From Natronolimnobius sp. AArcel1 (GTDB lineage: Archaea > Halobacteriota > Halobacteria > Halobacteriales > Natrialbaceae): a DNA stretch of 64,000 nucleotides. The first letter of the stretch is position 1. Every line of letters begins with the position of its first letter. Made by a program: the position numbers and the translations under genes. Below are positions 25,185 through 32,976 of the stretch, one piece after another. The notes below the pieces were generated by a model. It saw nothing but the letters and a program-made list of their open reading frames with translations, ran no database searches and was not told the DNA's origin. The stretch lies in assembly GCF_011043775.1 (NCBI RefSeq), contig NZ_JAAKXY010000003.1, forward strand, positions 434,001 through 498,000, given 5' to 3'.

Positions 25185-25564
25185 ATCGGAGCAAGCGAGC
25201 GAATCACTTCGGCACGACCTGCGAGAAGCGCATGGCCCGGAAACGCCGGTTCGAACTCGCGCGCTGCAGCTGGCACGATGCAACGTTCCAGAACGGTACA
25301 CCCGTCGAGATTAAGAGCACCATGCTCGAGCACAGTAACGGCCAGCCGGGGAATTTCAAGGTCAATCGGGCCTATCACGACAAACTACGACGGAACGACG
25401 GCTGGTACTGTTTCGTCGTCTACCGGCCACATGGCCGCTCGGGGTTGACTGTGGTCAAAGACAAAATGGTTCGAGCGTGCGATCTCCCACTGCTCCGGTG
25501 GCACGGGGGCGGCGATCACCGCGATACCGAACAGGCGAAAATTGCAATTTCAGAGATCTTCTGA
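25181..25564 (+). CDS. Possible PD-(D/E)XK nuclease-like protein
   Basis: 127 residues from the ATG at 25181, which overlaps the previous stop. The segment CSWHDATFQNGTPVEIKST has an Asp and a later Glu-x-Lys at the spacing of a PD-(D/E)XK nuclease core, and YCFVVYRPHGRSGLTVVKD gives the following strand. A basic N-terminus (NRSKRANHFG, EKRMARKRR) suits DNA binding. It could be a Holliday-junction-type or restriction-like enzyme of the element. The fold call rests on a short motif only. Confidence 0.55.
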   Translation: MNRSKRANHFGTTCEKRMARKRRFELARCSWHDATFQNGTPVEIKSTMLEHSNGQPGNFKVNRAYHDKLRRNDGWYCFVVYRPHGRSGLTVVKDKMVRACDLPLLRWHGGGDHRDTEQAKIAISEIF

Positions 25565-25575
25565 GGGTCAGTCTC

Positions 25576-25965
25576 TTAGATGAGATCTTGCGGACGTTCT
25601 GCACCGTGATCTCTTAGTTCGCCGTCAAACGAAACAAGCGTTGCATCGACGGCGTCGGAAGCGGCTAACACGATCGCATCCATCGGATAGAGTAACGTCT
25701 CGTCTTGAAGTTGATTTGCATTCACCATGTCCGACGCATCGGGAAACGTTACGGTTGTTCTGGAACTAACTCGCTGTTCGATTTGCTCAACGCGCTCGCG
25801 TTCGAACTTCTTCTTTTTTGTGAGCACCGTGCGCAGTTCCATGAGATTTAGTACCGAGGTATAAGTCTCGTCGAAGTCATTGAGAACACGAACTGCAGCT
25901 TCGGAGCGCTCTGTATCCTTCGTAACGGCTGCGACGATAACGTTTGTATCCAGAAAGAGTTTCAT
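25576..25965 (-). CDS. vapC: PIN-domain toxin (VapC-type)
   Basis: 129 residues. The PIN acidic residues are present: Asp6 in KLFLDTNVIVAAV, Glu in NLMELRTVL, Asp in LYPMDAIVLAASD and a final Asp in LVSFDGELRD. It would act as an RNase inhibited by its antitoxin. The start overlaps the stop of the antitoxin gene (ATGA). It lies inside the virus-like module between its two arms, where it could serve in maintenance or exclusion. Confidence 0.88.
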   Translation of the reverse strand: MKLFLDTNVIVAAVTKDTERSEAAVRVLNDFDETYTSVLNLMELRTVLTKKKKFERERVEQIEQRVSSRTTVTFPDASDMVNANQLQDETLLYPMDAIVLAASDAVDATLVSFDGELRDHGAERPQDLI

Positions 25966-26114
25966 AGGCGCTCGCGAACATCGCGAACCGCTTCAACGGA
26001 ATCAACCTCTTCGTCGACAGCCAGCTCTCGAAGCGCATCACCGAGCGGAATGTCTTCGTCATCCTCAGGGTCGCCAGCCATGAATTCAGCGAAGTCGTCT
26101 GTTGTGAGGCTCAT
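25962..26114 (-). CDS. vapB: Antitoxin paired with the PIN toxin
   Basis: 50 residues, too short for many gene callers. It reads MSLTTDDFAEFMAGDPEDDE and ends VEAVRDVRERL, an acidic toxin-masking type peptide without an obvious DNA-binding domain. Its TGA overlaps the toxin ATG by one frame step, the usual antitoxin-toxin coupling. Confidence 0.75.
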   Translation of the reverse strand: MSLTTDDFAEFMAGDPEDDEDIPLGDALRELAVDEEVDSVEAVRDVRERL

Positions 26115-26174
26115 GTGCAACGATAACCGGCCCGATTGCAAAAGCCTACTGGTGATTCGAATCGCTGTTTCGAT

Positions 26175-26351
26175 CTACTCCCGATCGACTGTCACCGTCT
26201 GCTCGACCTCGACGTTCGTCACTCGGGTGCTCAGTGTCTCGGCGATCTCCTGGCGTTGCTCGTGCGTGAGGTCGTCGCGCTCGAGGGGCCACCGATCACA
26301 GGCAGCCGACTCGACGTAGTGACCGCGTTCGCGGTTCTCGGCGACCGTCAT
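26175..26351 (-). CDS. Small protein of the right arm
   Basis: 58 residues: MTVAENRERGHYVESAACDR, then LTHEQRQEIAETLSTRVTNV and a short acidic end. Its ATG overlaps the stop of the MazG-like gene (ATGA), so it is the last gene of a leftward operon of three or four genes. Function unknown. Confidence 0.6.
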   Translation of the reverse strand: MTVAENRERGHYVESAACDRWPLERDDLTHEQRQEIAETLSTRVTNVEVEQTVTVDRE

Positions 26352-26665
26352 CGGCCCTGTTCACCCCCTTCTCTTCGCGTGGAATTCTCAGACTGTGAGT
26401 GAGGTTGATCAGTATCCGTACCGAGTGAGCGGTAGTTTAGCGCCCACTGAAGCTGGAAGCAAAGCGCAGCGAGATCGGCGAGTTCGTCACCGACTCGCTC
26501 GGGATCGCCATCCTCATCACGAGCTTCGAGGTGAGCTTGTTCCAGTTCGCCCATCTCCTCTTGCATTGCCAGCAGCAACGTCGGAACGTCTTGCAGCCCC
26601 CATTTCTCGACGTTATTCGATGCCTTTTCCCACCACTCGACGTGTTCAGCACCGTCACTCGGCAT
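26348..26665 (-). CDS. MazG-like nucleotide pyrophosphohydrolase domain protein
   Basis: 105 residues. The helical core VPTLLLAMQEEMGELEQAHLEA and VGDELADLAALCFQLQWAL has the ExxE...ExxD pattern of the MazG/all-alpha NTP-PPase fold. Proteins of this family hydrolyse NTPs or dNTPs and are common in viruses and proviruses. The start overlaps the stop of the preceding zinc protein gene, with a GGAGGTGG Shine-Dalgarno-like stretch. Confidence 0.75.
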   Translation of the reverse strand: MPSDGAEHVEWWEKASNNVEKWGLQDVPTLLLAMQEEMGELEQAHLEARDEDGDPERVGDELADLAALCFQLQWALNYRSLGTDTDQPHSQSENSTRREGGEQGR

Positions 26666-27026
26666 CGTCCACCTCCACGGGGTCGGCCTTCCGACAGCAC
26701 GCCTTACAGTCGCCGCCGTCAGTCCACGTGTCGCCCTCTTCGACCGGACTCTTCGTGTTCAGATCTGCATGGTGGTACTTCCCGCAGAGCGACCGGCCAG
26801 TGTCTTCACGGTAGATATGGTACAGTTCGCTTCTGACTGTGAGTGGCGCGCCGGCCCAGAACAGCCCGTGATCAATATTATCTCCAGAGTGACCACCGTC
26901 GGTTCGAATCTCGCGATCGTCGAGCGAACGGCGAACGTCGACGTCACTCGCTTGATGGGCTGGATGGGCGATGGGCGTCCGACTCGAGACGTGATACAGG
27001 TGACTGGCCCGGACGAACTCAGACAT
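26655..27026 (-). CDS. Cys/His-rich protein typical of haloarchaeal viruses and proviruses
   Basis: 123 residues from the ATG at 27026, chosen because a strong GGAGGTGA site lies 6 bases upstream. The C-terminal half has candidate zinc ligands: LYHIYREDTGRSLCGKYHH and GGDCKACCRKADP. The same frame is open upstream through another zinc-finger gene, which would produce a 201-residue fusion; I treat that as the result of a frameshift. Function unknown. Confidence 0.65.
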   Translation of the reverse strand: MSEFVRASHLYHVSSRTPIAHPAHQASDVDVRRSLDDREIRTDGGHSGDNIDHGLFWAGAPLTVRSELYHIYREDTGRSLCGKYHHADLNTKSPVEEGDTWTDGGDCKACCRKADPVEVDDAE

Positions 27027-27260
27027 CGGGCTCACCTCCTTGGTGGCCGTTCGCTGTCTCTGGGTCCGGAATATCGAGGTCTTTCCAGCTGCAGAGCCTC
27101 GAGTCAGTCGCCGGTACGAGTCACACGATGGGCATCGATGGGCGCGGTTCTGATTATCGCCGTAAACACGGCCGAAGCGGTCCGAAACGTGCCGTTCGCA
27201 GTGGAGACACGTCGATCCGCTCGCGGTCGACGGCCAGGGAGCGACCGTCACGCCGACCAC
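27020..27260 (-). pseudogene. Small zinc-finger gene (DUF7563-like) with probable frameshift
   Basis: From a GTG at 27260 or 27251 the frame encodes STCLHCERHVSDRFGRVYGD and HRCPSCDSYRRLTRG, a CxxC...CxxC finger of a type frequent in haloarchaea. After GSAAG the reading switches: the other frame continues KDLDIPDPETANGHQGGEPD and stops at 27020, overlapping the next ATG. The related segment at 17.9 kb carries one extra base exactly there, which supports loss of a base. It could instead be a real fusion with the downstream gene. Confidence 0.55.
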
Positions 27261-27369
27261 CCCCGGCCATACTGTTGGCTAAGTAGAAATATCTCGAAAG
27301 CGAGAATTGGATTTTCAAGCGTCTCAGGGGGTTGAGAACCCCACGGATGAACACTTGGATAATTTCGAG

Positions 27370-27440
27370 TGGGACCGCCGAGAATTGAACTCGGGTCCTA
27401 CGGACCCCATCCGCAGAGGATACCACTACCCCACGGTCCC
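27370..27440 (-). tRNA. tRNA-Pro (GGG)
   Basis: On the minus strand the acceptor arm GGGACCG pairs with CGGTCCC, followed by discriminator A at 27370. The anticodon stem TGCGG/CCGTA encloses the loop ATGGGGT, anticodon GGG. The T arm is CCGAG-TTCAATT-CTCGG. CCA is not encoded. A TTTAAG (minus CTTAAA) TATA-like element lies about 27 bases upstream at 27467. The 3' end faces the virus-like module, which makes it the probable integration target. Confidence 0.95.
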
Positions 27441-27535
27441 GCATTATATCCGATGGCCGTCTGGTGTTTAAGCGTGTCGCTTCGTTGCCGTTCATACACG
27501 TTCTCGCCGCCCAATCACCTTCGAGCGACTCGAGG

Positions 27536-28459
27536 CTACACCAGCACGCGCTCGAGTGACACCGCGACCCCCTCCGAGGCCTCGCCGTCACGGTCCCCGA
27601 CGAACTCGCCAAGGCAGATCGCGGCCTCGTTCGGCGTATAGCACGCAACCAAGTCGCCGTACTCGAGGTGGTCACTGACCTCGAGTACGCCCGGTTCGTA
27701 CACCGGCGCACCGTTGGCGACCTCTTGGGCTGCGTTTTCGGCGATCAGGATTCGCGGAAGATCCTCGAGAATCCGTTCGGCGGGCTCGACAATGTCGAAC
27801 AGTGGGTCAGGATCATCGTCCTCGAGCCAGAACGCAAGCGCGTCCAGGAATTCGTAGGGCGAGTGCAGGTCACGGTCGTCGAACGGCGTCGTCGCTGTTC
27901 GTCGCAGATGGCCCATATGCGCCCCTGTTCCAAGCGCCAATCCGAGGTCGTGACAGAGCTTTCGGACGTAGGTCCCACTCTCACAGCGAATGCGAACCAA
28001 GAGTTGTCGATCCTCGTCGTTTCGCTCGAGGAGGTCAAGGTCGTAGATTTCGCGGACGCGTAGGCGACGTGAGACCGCGCTTTTCCGGGGTGGCTTCTGA
28101 TAGAGCGGGGCCTCGAACTCGTCGATAACCGACTCAGCATCAGCCGGAATCGAGCCGTGGCACTCGAGGACGGCGACGTACTCCTTCAAACCCTCGAGGA
28201 AGACCTGTGCGAGCCGGGTTGCATCCCCGAGCATGATCGGCAGGCAACCCGTGACTTTCGGATCAAGTGTTCCCGCGTGGGCAGCGCGATCAATCCGCGT
28301 GTCGACGCCGCGGTCGGCGAGGGTGTCGTCGACGGCATCGCGAAGCCAGCCGCTGAGCTGGTGTGACGAGGGACCGGGCGGTTTATCCAGGTTGACGACG
28401 CCGAAGCTGAGGAGGTCGGCGGGCGAGCGGTCGTCGGGTGGGCCACGCAGTACAGTCAT
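27536..28459 (-). CDS. cbf5: tRNA/rRNA pseudouridine synthase Cbf5 (TruB family)
   Basis: 307 residues. Catalytic Asp66 lies in HAGTLDPKVTGCLPI. KPPGPSSHQLSGWLR near the N-terminus, CESGTYVRKLCHDLGLALG near 160 and the HMGHLRRT segment are family hallmarks. The C-terminal PUA domain starts near 215 (LPRILIAENAAQEVANGAPV). It is the catalytic subunit of H/ACA RNPs and can modify tRNA U55. It is the last gene of a leftward series cmk-cbf5, with a gap of 3 bases. Confidence 0.96.
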   Translation of the reverse strand: MTVLRGPPDDRSPADLLSFGVVNLDKPPGPSSHQLSGWLRDAVDDTLADRGVDTRIDRAAHAGTLDPKVTGCLPIMLGDATRLAQVFLEGLKEYVAVLECHGSIPADAESVIDEFEAPLYQKPPRKSAVSRRLRVREIYDLDLLERNDEDRQLLVRIRCESGTYVRKLCHDLGLALGTGAHMGHLRRTATTPFDDRDLHSPYEFLDALAFWLEDDDPDPLFDIVEPAERILEDLPRILIAENAAQEVANGAPVYEPGVLEVSDHLEYGDLVACYTPNEAAICLGEFVGDRDGEASEGVAVSLERVLV

Positions 28460-28462
28460 CGA

Positions 28463-29038
28463 TCAGAACTCGTACTCGAGGCCGAGATCAGCTTTTCCTT
28501 CGTCACCATCGGCGTCGTACTCTTCGACGGCGGTAACGAGCATGTCAAGGACGGCATCAGGGTCCCAGCGAGCAGTGTTCACGGAGAGGTCATAGATGGT
28601 CAGATCACGAATGTCGATCTCGTAGTACTCCTCGTAACGTTGGGCTTCGCTCGCTTCGCGCGCTTTCGTTTCTTCGGTGGCACGAACTGGGTCTTTGTCC
28701 TCGCGGTCGGCGATTCGTTCACCCCGAACCGCGGCAGGTGCATCGAGCCAAAACTTGAAATCGGCTTCGTCGCCCGCGAGCCACCCCGCGAGTCGAGACT
28801 CGAGAACGAGATCGTCTTCCTCGAGGGCTATCTCTCGGAGTCGACGATCGAGATCGCGGTCAATATCATCGTTCTCTTCGGCGAGTTTGTTGAACTCGAG
28901 GGGTGTATAGCCGCGTTCATCGGCCAGTTCGCGAAAGATGTCGCCACCGCTGACGTGGTCGAGATCAAACGCATCAGCAAGCAACGCCGCAGTCGTACTC
29001 TTCCCGCTGCCCGGCGGGCCGGAGACGGTCAGTAACAT
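28463..29038 (-). CDS. cmk: Cytidylate kinase
   Basis: 191 residues from the ATG at 29038; the upstream in-frame ATG adds non-conserved sequence. The P-loop is [14 protein letters not shown] at about 4-17, then [15 protein letters not shown] and the substrate region [10 protein letters not shown]. The LID segment is [23 protein letters not shown]. This is the archaeal short CMP kinase. It sits directly before cbf5, a neighbour I recall from many haloarchaea. Confidence 0.94.
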   Translation of the reverse strand: MLLTVSGPPGSGKSTTAALLADAFDLDHVSGGDIFRELADERGYTPLEFNKLAEENDDIDRDLDRRLREIALEEDDLVLESRLAGWLAGDEADFKFWLDAPAAVRGERIADREDKDPVRATEETKAREASEAQRYEEYYEIDIRDLTIYDLSVNTARWDPDAVLDMLVTAVEEYDADGDEGKADLGLEYEF

Positions 29039-29151
29039 ACTGGTTCTGCGACGCGGCCGGTAAAATGGGTTTTGAATCCCTCGAGGCGTCACCTGCCGGC
29101 TGTAACGAAGTCAGTCAATAGAAATGATGTCGGTTTAATTAACCGCTCAGA

Positions 29152-30105
29152 TCAGGTTCCTGACGGCGTCATGTCGATGTTGAGCGACTTGCGCAGCAGT
29201 TGCGTAAAGCCCATCGAACAGAGGAAGTACCAGACAATCCAGCCCCACATTGGGCCGATCAGTCCTCTATGGAGTTCGACTTCGCCAGCGATTGGCATGA
29301 CCATTCTCAGTTCCGATTCAGCAACGTGGCCGTCGAGGATCTTCCAGTACATCCAAAGGAACAACGGAATCGTAAAGAGCATGATCCAGACCATCGGCCG
29401 GAACTGTTCTTTGAACATCCCGAGATTGTCCGCCATGGCTTCCATCTGCTCCTCCCGAGCGCGTTCCATCTCGTTGTCGATGCGCTCGATTTCCGCCTCG
29501 CTTGCGTCTCGCTCTTCGGCCTCCTTTTTGCGTTCGCGGATATCCTTTTGCTTTTCTTGCATGGCTTTCATCCGCTGTTGGTACTTCCCCATGATCTCCG
29601 GGTTCATCAGGTTCGCCTGCAACAGCGTCGAATACAAGCCAGTGAGCAGCGCAACGGAGAGAATTACGGCGTAAAACGGCAGTGCCGCATCAAGCGGTGC
29701 AAGCACGAGATCAAGCGTGCTGCCGACTGTGTCTCGAACAGAGTCGAACCAGTAGCCGACCATCAACAGGACGGAGCCAACTGCGGCCAGTTTGTCCCAC
29801 TGGGACCACTTCGACTCCTCTGGGTCGATATCGACGTCCGAACCGGGGAACTCGGCCCCCCCATCACCGTCGAGGGCCTCATCGTAGGCCTCGCGGTCAG
29901 CGATTTCGAACCCTTCGGTCCCGTCGACTAACACTCCTTTCTCAATCAGCCGACCCCACTGTCCGCTCGTCAGGTCGTCGTTGACGTCCTGCCACTGGAC
30001 CTCCCCGCCGTTCTCGTCGGCCGCCTCGCGGATAGCCTCGAGGGCGTCGTCCATTTCCGAATCCTCGCGGACGAGGGCGTTGATTTTCTCGGCTGTACGC
30101 GTCAT
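29152..30105 (-). CDS. DUF106/EMC3-TMCO1 superfamily membrane insertase-like protein
   Basis: 317 residues. A haloarchaeal N-terminal extension of about 100 residues is acidic. Three TM segments follow: LAAVGSVLLMVGYWF is an extra one, then YAVILSVALLTGLYSTLLQ, and MVWIMLFTIPLFLWMYWKI with WGWIVWYFLCSMGFTQLL. Between them lies a charged coiled coil with MKAMQEKQKDIRERKKEAEE. This is the layout of the Oxa1/YidC-related EMC3/TMCO1 group. It is expected to insert membrane proteins, working near SecY. It lies between cmk and the pilin-like insertion. Confidence 0.92.
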   Translation of the reverse strand: MTRTAEKINALVREDSEMDDALEAIREAADENGGEVQWQDVNDDLTSGQWGRLIEKGVLVDGTEGFEIADREAYDEALDGDGGAEFPGSDVDIDPEESKWSQWDKLAAVGSVLLMVGYWFDSVRDTVGSTLDLVLAPLDAALPFYAVILSVALLTGLYSTLLQANLMNPEIMGKYQQRMKAMQEKQKDIRERKKEAEERDASEAEIERIDNEMERAREEQMEAMADNLGMFKEQFRPMVWIMLFTIPLFLWMYWKILDGHVAESELRMVMPIAGEVELHRGLIGPMWGWIVWYFLCSMGFTQLLRKSLNIDMTPSGT

Positions 30106-30225
30106 CTGGTTTGTGCTAGGGTACGTCCGGTATACAAGTGTTTATCTTCGAGCGGAACACGAACCGTCAGACTGTTCCATCGGTGTCCTAACATTTAATA
30201 TCTATAACCATACACATATAACAGA

Positions 30226-32709
30226 ATGACTGAGAGAACCGGTACAATAACCGGTGGGGATAACGACCGTGGGGTTACTCCGTTAGTGGGTGTTGTATTG
30301 CTAATTGGAATGGTTTTCGTCGGTGCAATTCTGGTTGGGATCACTGGATGGGTCGTTATGGATTCACTTAGTTCCGAAAGTGATGCAGAATCAACATATT
30401 CTACAGTAGAGGCCACGGATCACGGCATTACAACAGCCGCCTCCACTAGGGAGATGCAAACGATTCCCTGGGACGGAGCCAATTATGTCGATGATGGTGA
30501 GGTCTATATCGCGTGGTACGATGATGATATCTCATCGAACCATAACGTCAGTATCGATCCTATTGGAGCAATTGAATACGAACTAGCAGACCGAACGGTT
30601 GTGTATCAGAGCGGGGCAACCTGGGAAATTCAAGACGACGACATGCAAGTCACGTCTGGACCAAATATCGGGTATGATGATAGTACACTACAACTGTACT
30701 TTACAACGCTCTCTCAGGATGCAGTAAGTGGTAGTGAAGCTATTGTTGAACCAAGCCCAGATAGAGAACTCGCTGAAGATATTGAGGATACCAAAAATAA
30801 TGCGACGCAAGATGGTTACAATAATTTGTCGCTTATTGTAGATAGCAAGTACCACGATAGTTGGCACAGCCATCTTGATTCTGCATTTGATGCTGAAGAT
30901 GAAAACATCACGATTCAACGCGACGGTGCAGGTGCTCCGTTCATAGACAATTCAGAAACAGCGATCAATGTGACAATTAAAAACGCGACAGAAACAGATC
31001 CACCAGAGTTCCTCGTCGCGGAAGATTATGGACTCAGTGGTGACCAGTATGCTGAGGAAAATATATTCGTACAGTCTCCAGACGGCATGACGTTCGAAGC
31101 CGACATCGAAAACAAAGGGGATGAGCGTCAGACACAGCCAGTCGAGGTGGCAATTAAAGAAGATGGTGAAGAAATTGTCGGCCCTGAAGGTCTCGATGTC
31201 TCTATTGATGGCGGAGATAGCAAAACAGTAGGGATTGATGTAACAGAATACACAGGTACAGACCTTGATTTTGGAAACGAGTACAACTACACTATCTCGA
31301 CGGATGATGACACAACGGACAACGGTTCGATCTACTACGCGAAAACCGAGGACCCGCATCTCAATGTCACAAAACCCGAAGTCAATGATGCAGACGCCAG
31401 TGACGAGAATAGTCCAGTGAGTGCAGATTCCTCGAGCGAAAATGTGTCACTGTCAGCAGACATCACCAATATTGGTGCCGAAAACATCACTGACAGTGAT
31501 GTCAGGGTGGGTGTTCAAACACTGGATGACGAGGTCGAAAATGCCTACGGAACGGACCCATATGGCTTAGAGGATGCAGAACCTGTGTCTGTGGACCGAA
31601 CGTATGGTGAAAACGGAACCGTTACGTGGAATGTGTCGCGCGAAGATTTGTTCGAACTAGAACACAAATTTACCGTCACCGCGGTAGAGAGTGATGAATC
31701 AGCAACTGGCTATTTCGATGTCTCGGAAGCAATTGAAGCCGGGGACACAGAACTATTCACGCCACCAAACTCGGAGGTAGATGTCTCCGTTATTGGTACA
31801 GAACTGGGCTATACACCACAACAAGTGTGTCTGGAACCAGTAGGACGATTTGGTTGTGCCGAACACGGATATCAAGTCGACTGGATTCCCGCGACGACAA
31901 GCATCTATACGCAAGCGGTTGACGAAGACGGAGACCCAATCGATGAAAACGAAGACCCTGAGCGCAGAGATGGGATGGAATGGTCCGGTGACAACCTCAA
32001 TCAGTGGGATGACCGGCTTTCAACCTTCGACCACAGCTTTACGACGGAAGACGATGAGCGTGTAAGTTTGATGGTTCAGGGAACGTCATACATGGAGTGT
32101 CACGATTGGCAGGTAGGTGGTGAAGAGACAATCAATGGCGTCACCTATCAACACCGAAACTGTCCAAGTGGAAGCGAACACAATGAATTAGTTGATCTCA
32201 CAGCAGATACACAAACAGAAGAGACGAACGTTCGAGTTCTAAGCGAAGAGAGTAATACAATGCCAGAACTTGATCCAGGGAATGACGTCCAGCTTCCGGC
32301 AAACGAACTCCTCGAGCGAGATGAGGTCGACATCGATGTCTCGGAGAACCCTGATGGCTCTGCTGAGCTTGACCTTGATGAAAACGAGTTCGTCTTCGTT
32401 TTCGAGGTGACCCACCATCCGCAACAGTATAATACGGGCCCAGAACTTAATGATCCAGAGATTTCTGCTGACGACTACTGGCAAGAAGCACACGAGCGAA
32501 GTGGAGACCCGAACTTCAACGATGTGCTCGTTCACGTCGAAATTGAACCCGGTGGAGAAGGGATCGATCCAGAGGACGCTGTGTTTGATCCGAGTGCCGA
32601 AAATGGCATAGCCCCGTCTGTGGGAACTGGTGAAGGAAGCGACGGCGAGCACTCATCATGGAGTGAGGACAGTGTCGAAGTCGGATCTGACGAGATCATC
32701 ATTGGGTAA
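30226..32709 (+). CDS. Large secreted pilin-like protein (DUF7289-type)
   Basis: 827 residues. The N-terminus RGVTPLVGVVLLIGMVFVGA is a class III signal with hydrophobic assembly helix. The next 170 residues share DPIGAIEYELADRTVVYQSG and similar text with the following gene. The region from about 270 to 520 has two CARDB-like beta domains (FEADIENKGDERQTQPVEV and LSADITNIGAENITDSDVR). A Cys-containing region, VCLEPVGRFGCAEHGYQ, starts near 533, and the tail is acidic. Its base composition is AT-richer than that of neighbours. It is probably a cell-surface or pilus-tip protein. Confidence 0.75.
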   Translation: MTERTGTITGGDNDRGVTPLVGVVLLIGMVFVGAILVGITGWVVMDSLSSESDAESTYSTVEATDHGITTAASTREMQTIPWDGANYVDDGEVYIAWYDDDISSNHNVSIDPIGAIEYELADRTVVYQSGATWEIQDDDMQVTSGPNIGYDDSTLQLYFTTLSQDAVSGSEAIVEPSPDRELAEDIEDTKNNATQDGYNNLSLIVDSKYHDSWHSHLDSAFDAEDENITIQRDGAGAPFIDNSETAINVTIKNATETDPPEFLVAEDYGLSGDQYAEENIFVQSPDGMTFEADIENKGDERQTQPVEVAIKEDGEEIVGPEGLDVSIDGGDSKTVGIDVTEYTGTDLDFGNEYNYTISTDDDTTDNGSIYYAKTEDPHLNVTKPEVNDADASDENSPVSADSSSENVSLSADITNIGAENITDSDVRVGVQTLDDEVENAYGTDPYGLEDAEPVSVDRTYGENGTVTWNVSREDLFELEHKFTVTAVESDESATGYFDVSEAIEAGDTELFTPPNSEVDVSVIGTELGYTPQQVCLEPVGRFGCAEHGYQVDWIPATTSIYTQAVDEDGDPIDENEDPERRDGMEWSGDNLNQWDDRLSTFDHSFTTEDDERVSLMVQGTSYMECHDWQVGGEETINGVTYQHRNCPSGSEHNELVDLTADTQTEETNVRVLSEESNTMPELDPGNDVQLPANELLERDEVDIDVSENPDGSAELDLDENEFVFVFEVTHHPQQYNTGPELNDPEISADDYWQEAHERSGDPNFNDVLVHVEIEPGGEGIDPEDAVFDPSAENGIAPSVGTGEGSDGEHSSWSEDSVEVGSDEIIIG

Positions 32710-32976
32710 GTCGCTCCCTCTCAACCGCGATTGAACCTGCTAACCCATGTGAATTCGTAGTTTCTTTGATACTGGTGAGTAGCAGGTCGACCCAGTTCGT
32801 GCTAGCTGCATCGGATCGTTCAAATCGTTTATCATCAAAACGGTCCATTCAGCCCCCTATACTATTTTTAACGCCTAATTTGATTATGGAGAATAATCAT
32901 CGAGTCTCGAGAAAAACGTTCAAGACTATTTGATCGAACAACCCCGTTAACAATATGATGAATTTCAACAGGCGGT
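32710..32976. other. Intergenic stretch between the two pilin-like genes
   Basis: 267 bases, AT-rich. A TATA-like CTATTTTTAAC near 32864 and further AT tracts could drive the second gene. No small ORF with coding character was seen. Confidence 0.5.

Larger units (their letters stand above)
19469..27369. mobile_element. Pleolipovirus-like provirus or provirus remnant (boundaries approximate)
   Basis: A compact block of overlapping genes. It holds a HTH replication-type protein, a divergent AbrB-like repressor, a four-TM protein, a 41-residue ORF, a Tat-exported 714-residue protein, a coiled-coil ORF, a P-loop NTPase, two small ORFs, VapBC, and a leftward right arm of MazG-like and zinc proteins. 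The order small membrane protein, large exported protein, small ORFs, NTPase follows the VP3-VP4-ORF-VP8 order known for pleolipoviruses. The right end abuts the 3' end of tRNA-Pro, a usual integration target. No integrase, no rolling-circle Rep and no left att copy are visible. Confidence 0.6.

Noticed and set aside
17315-27369. Search for an integrase or transposase of the island
   Set aside because: No frame on either strand shows tyrosine-recombinase, serine-recombinase or DDE text that I recognise, so none is reported.
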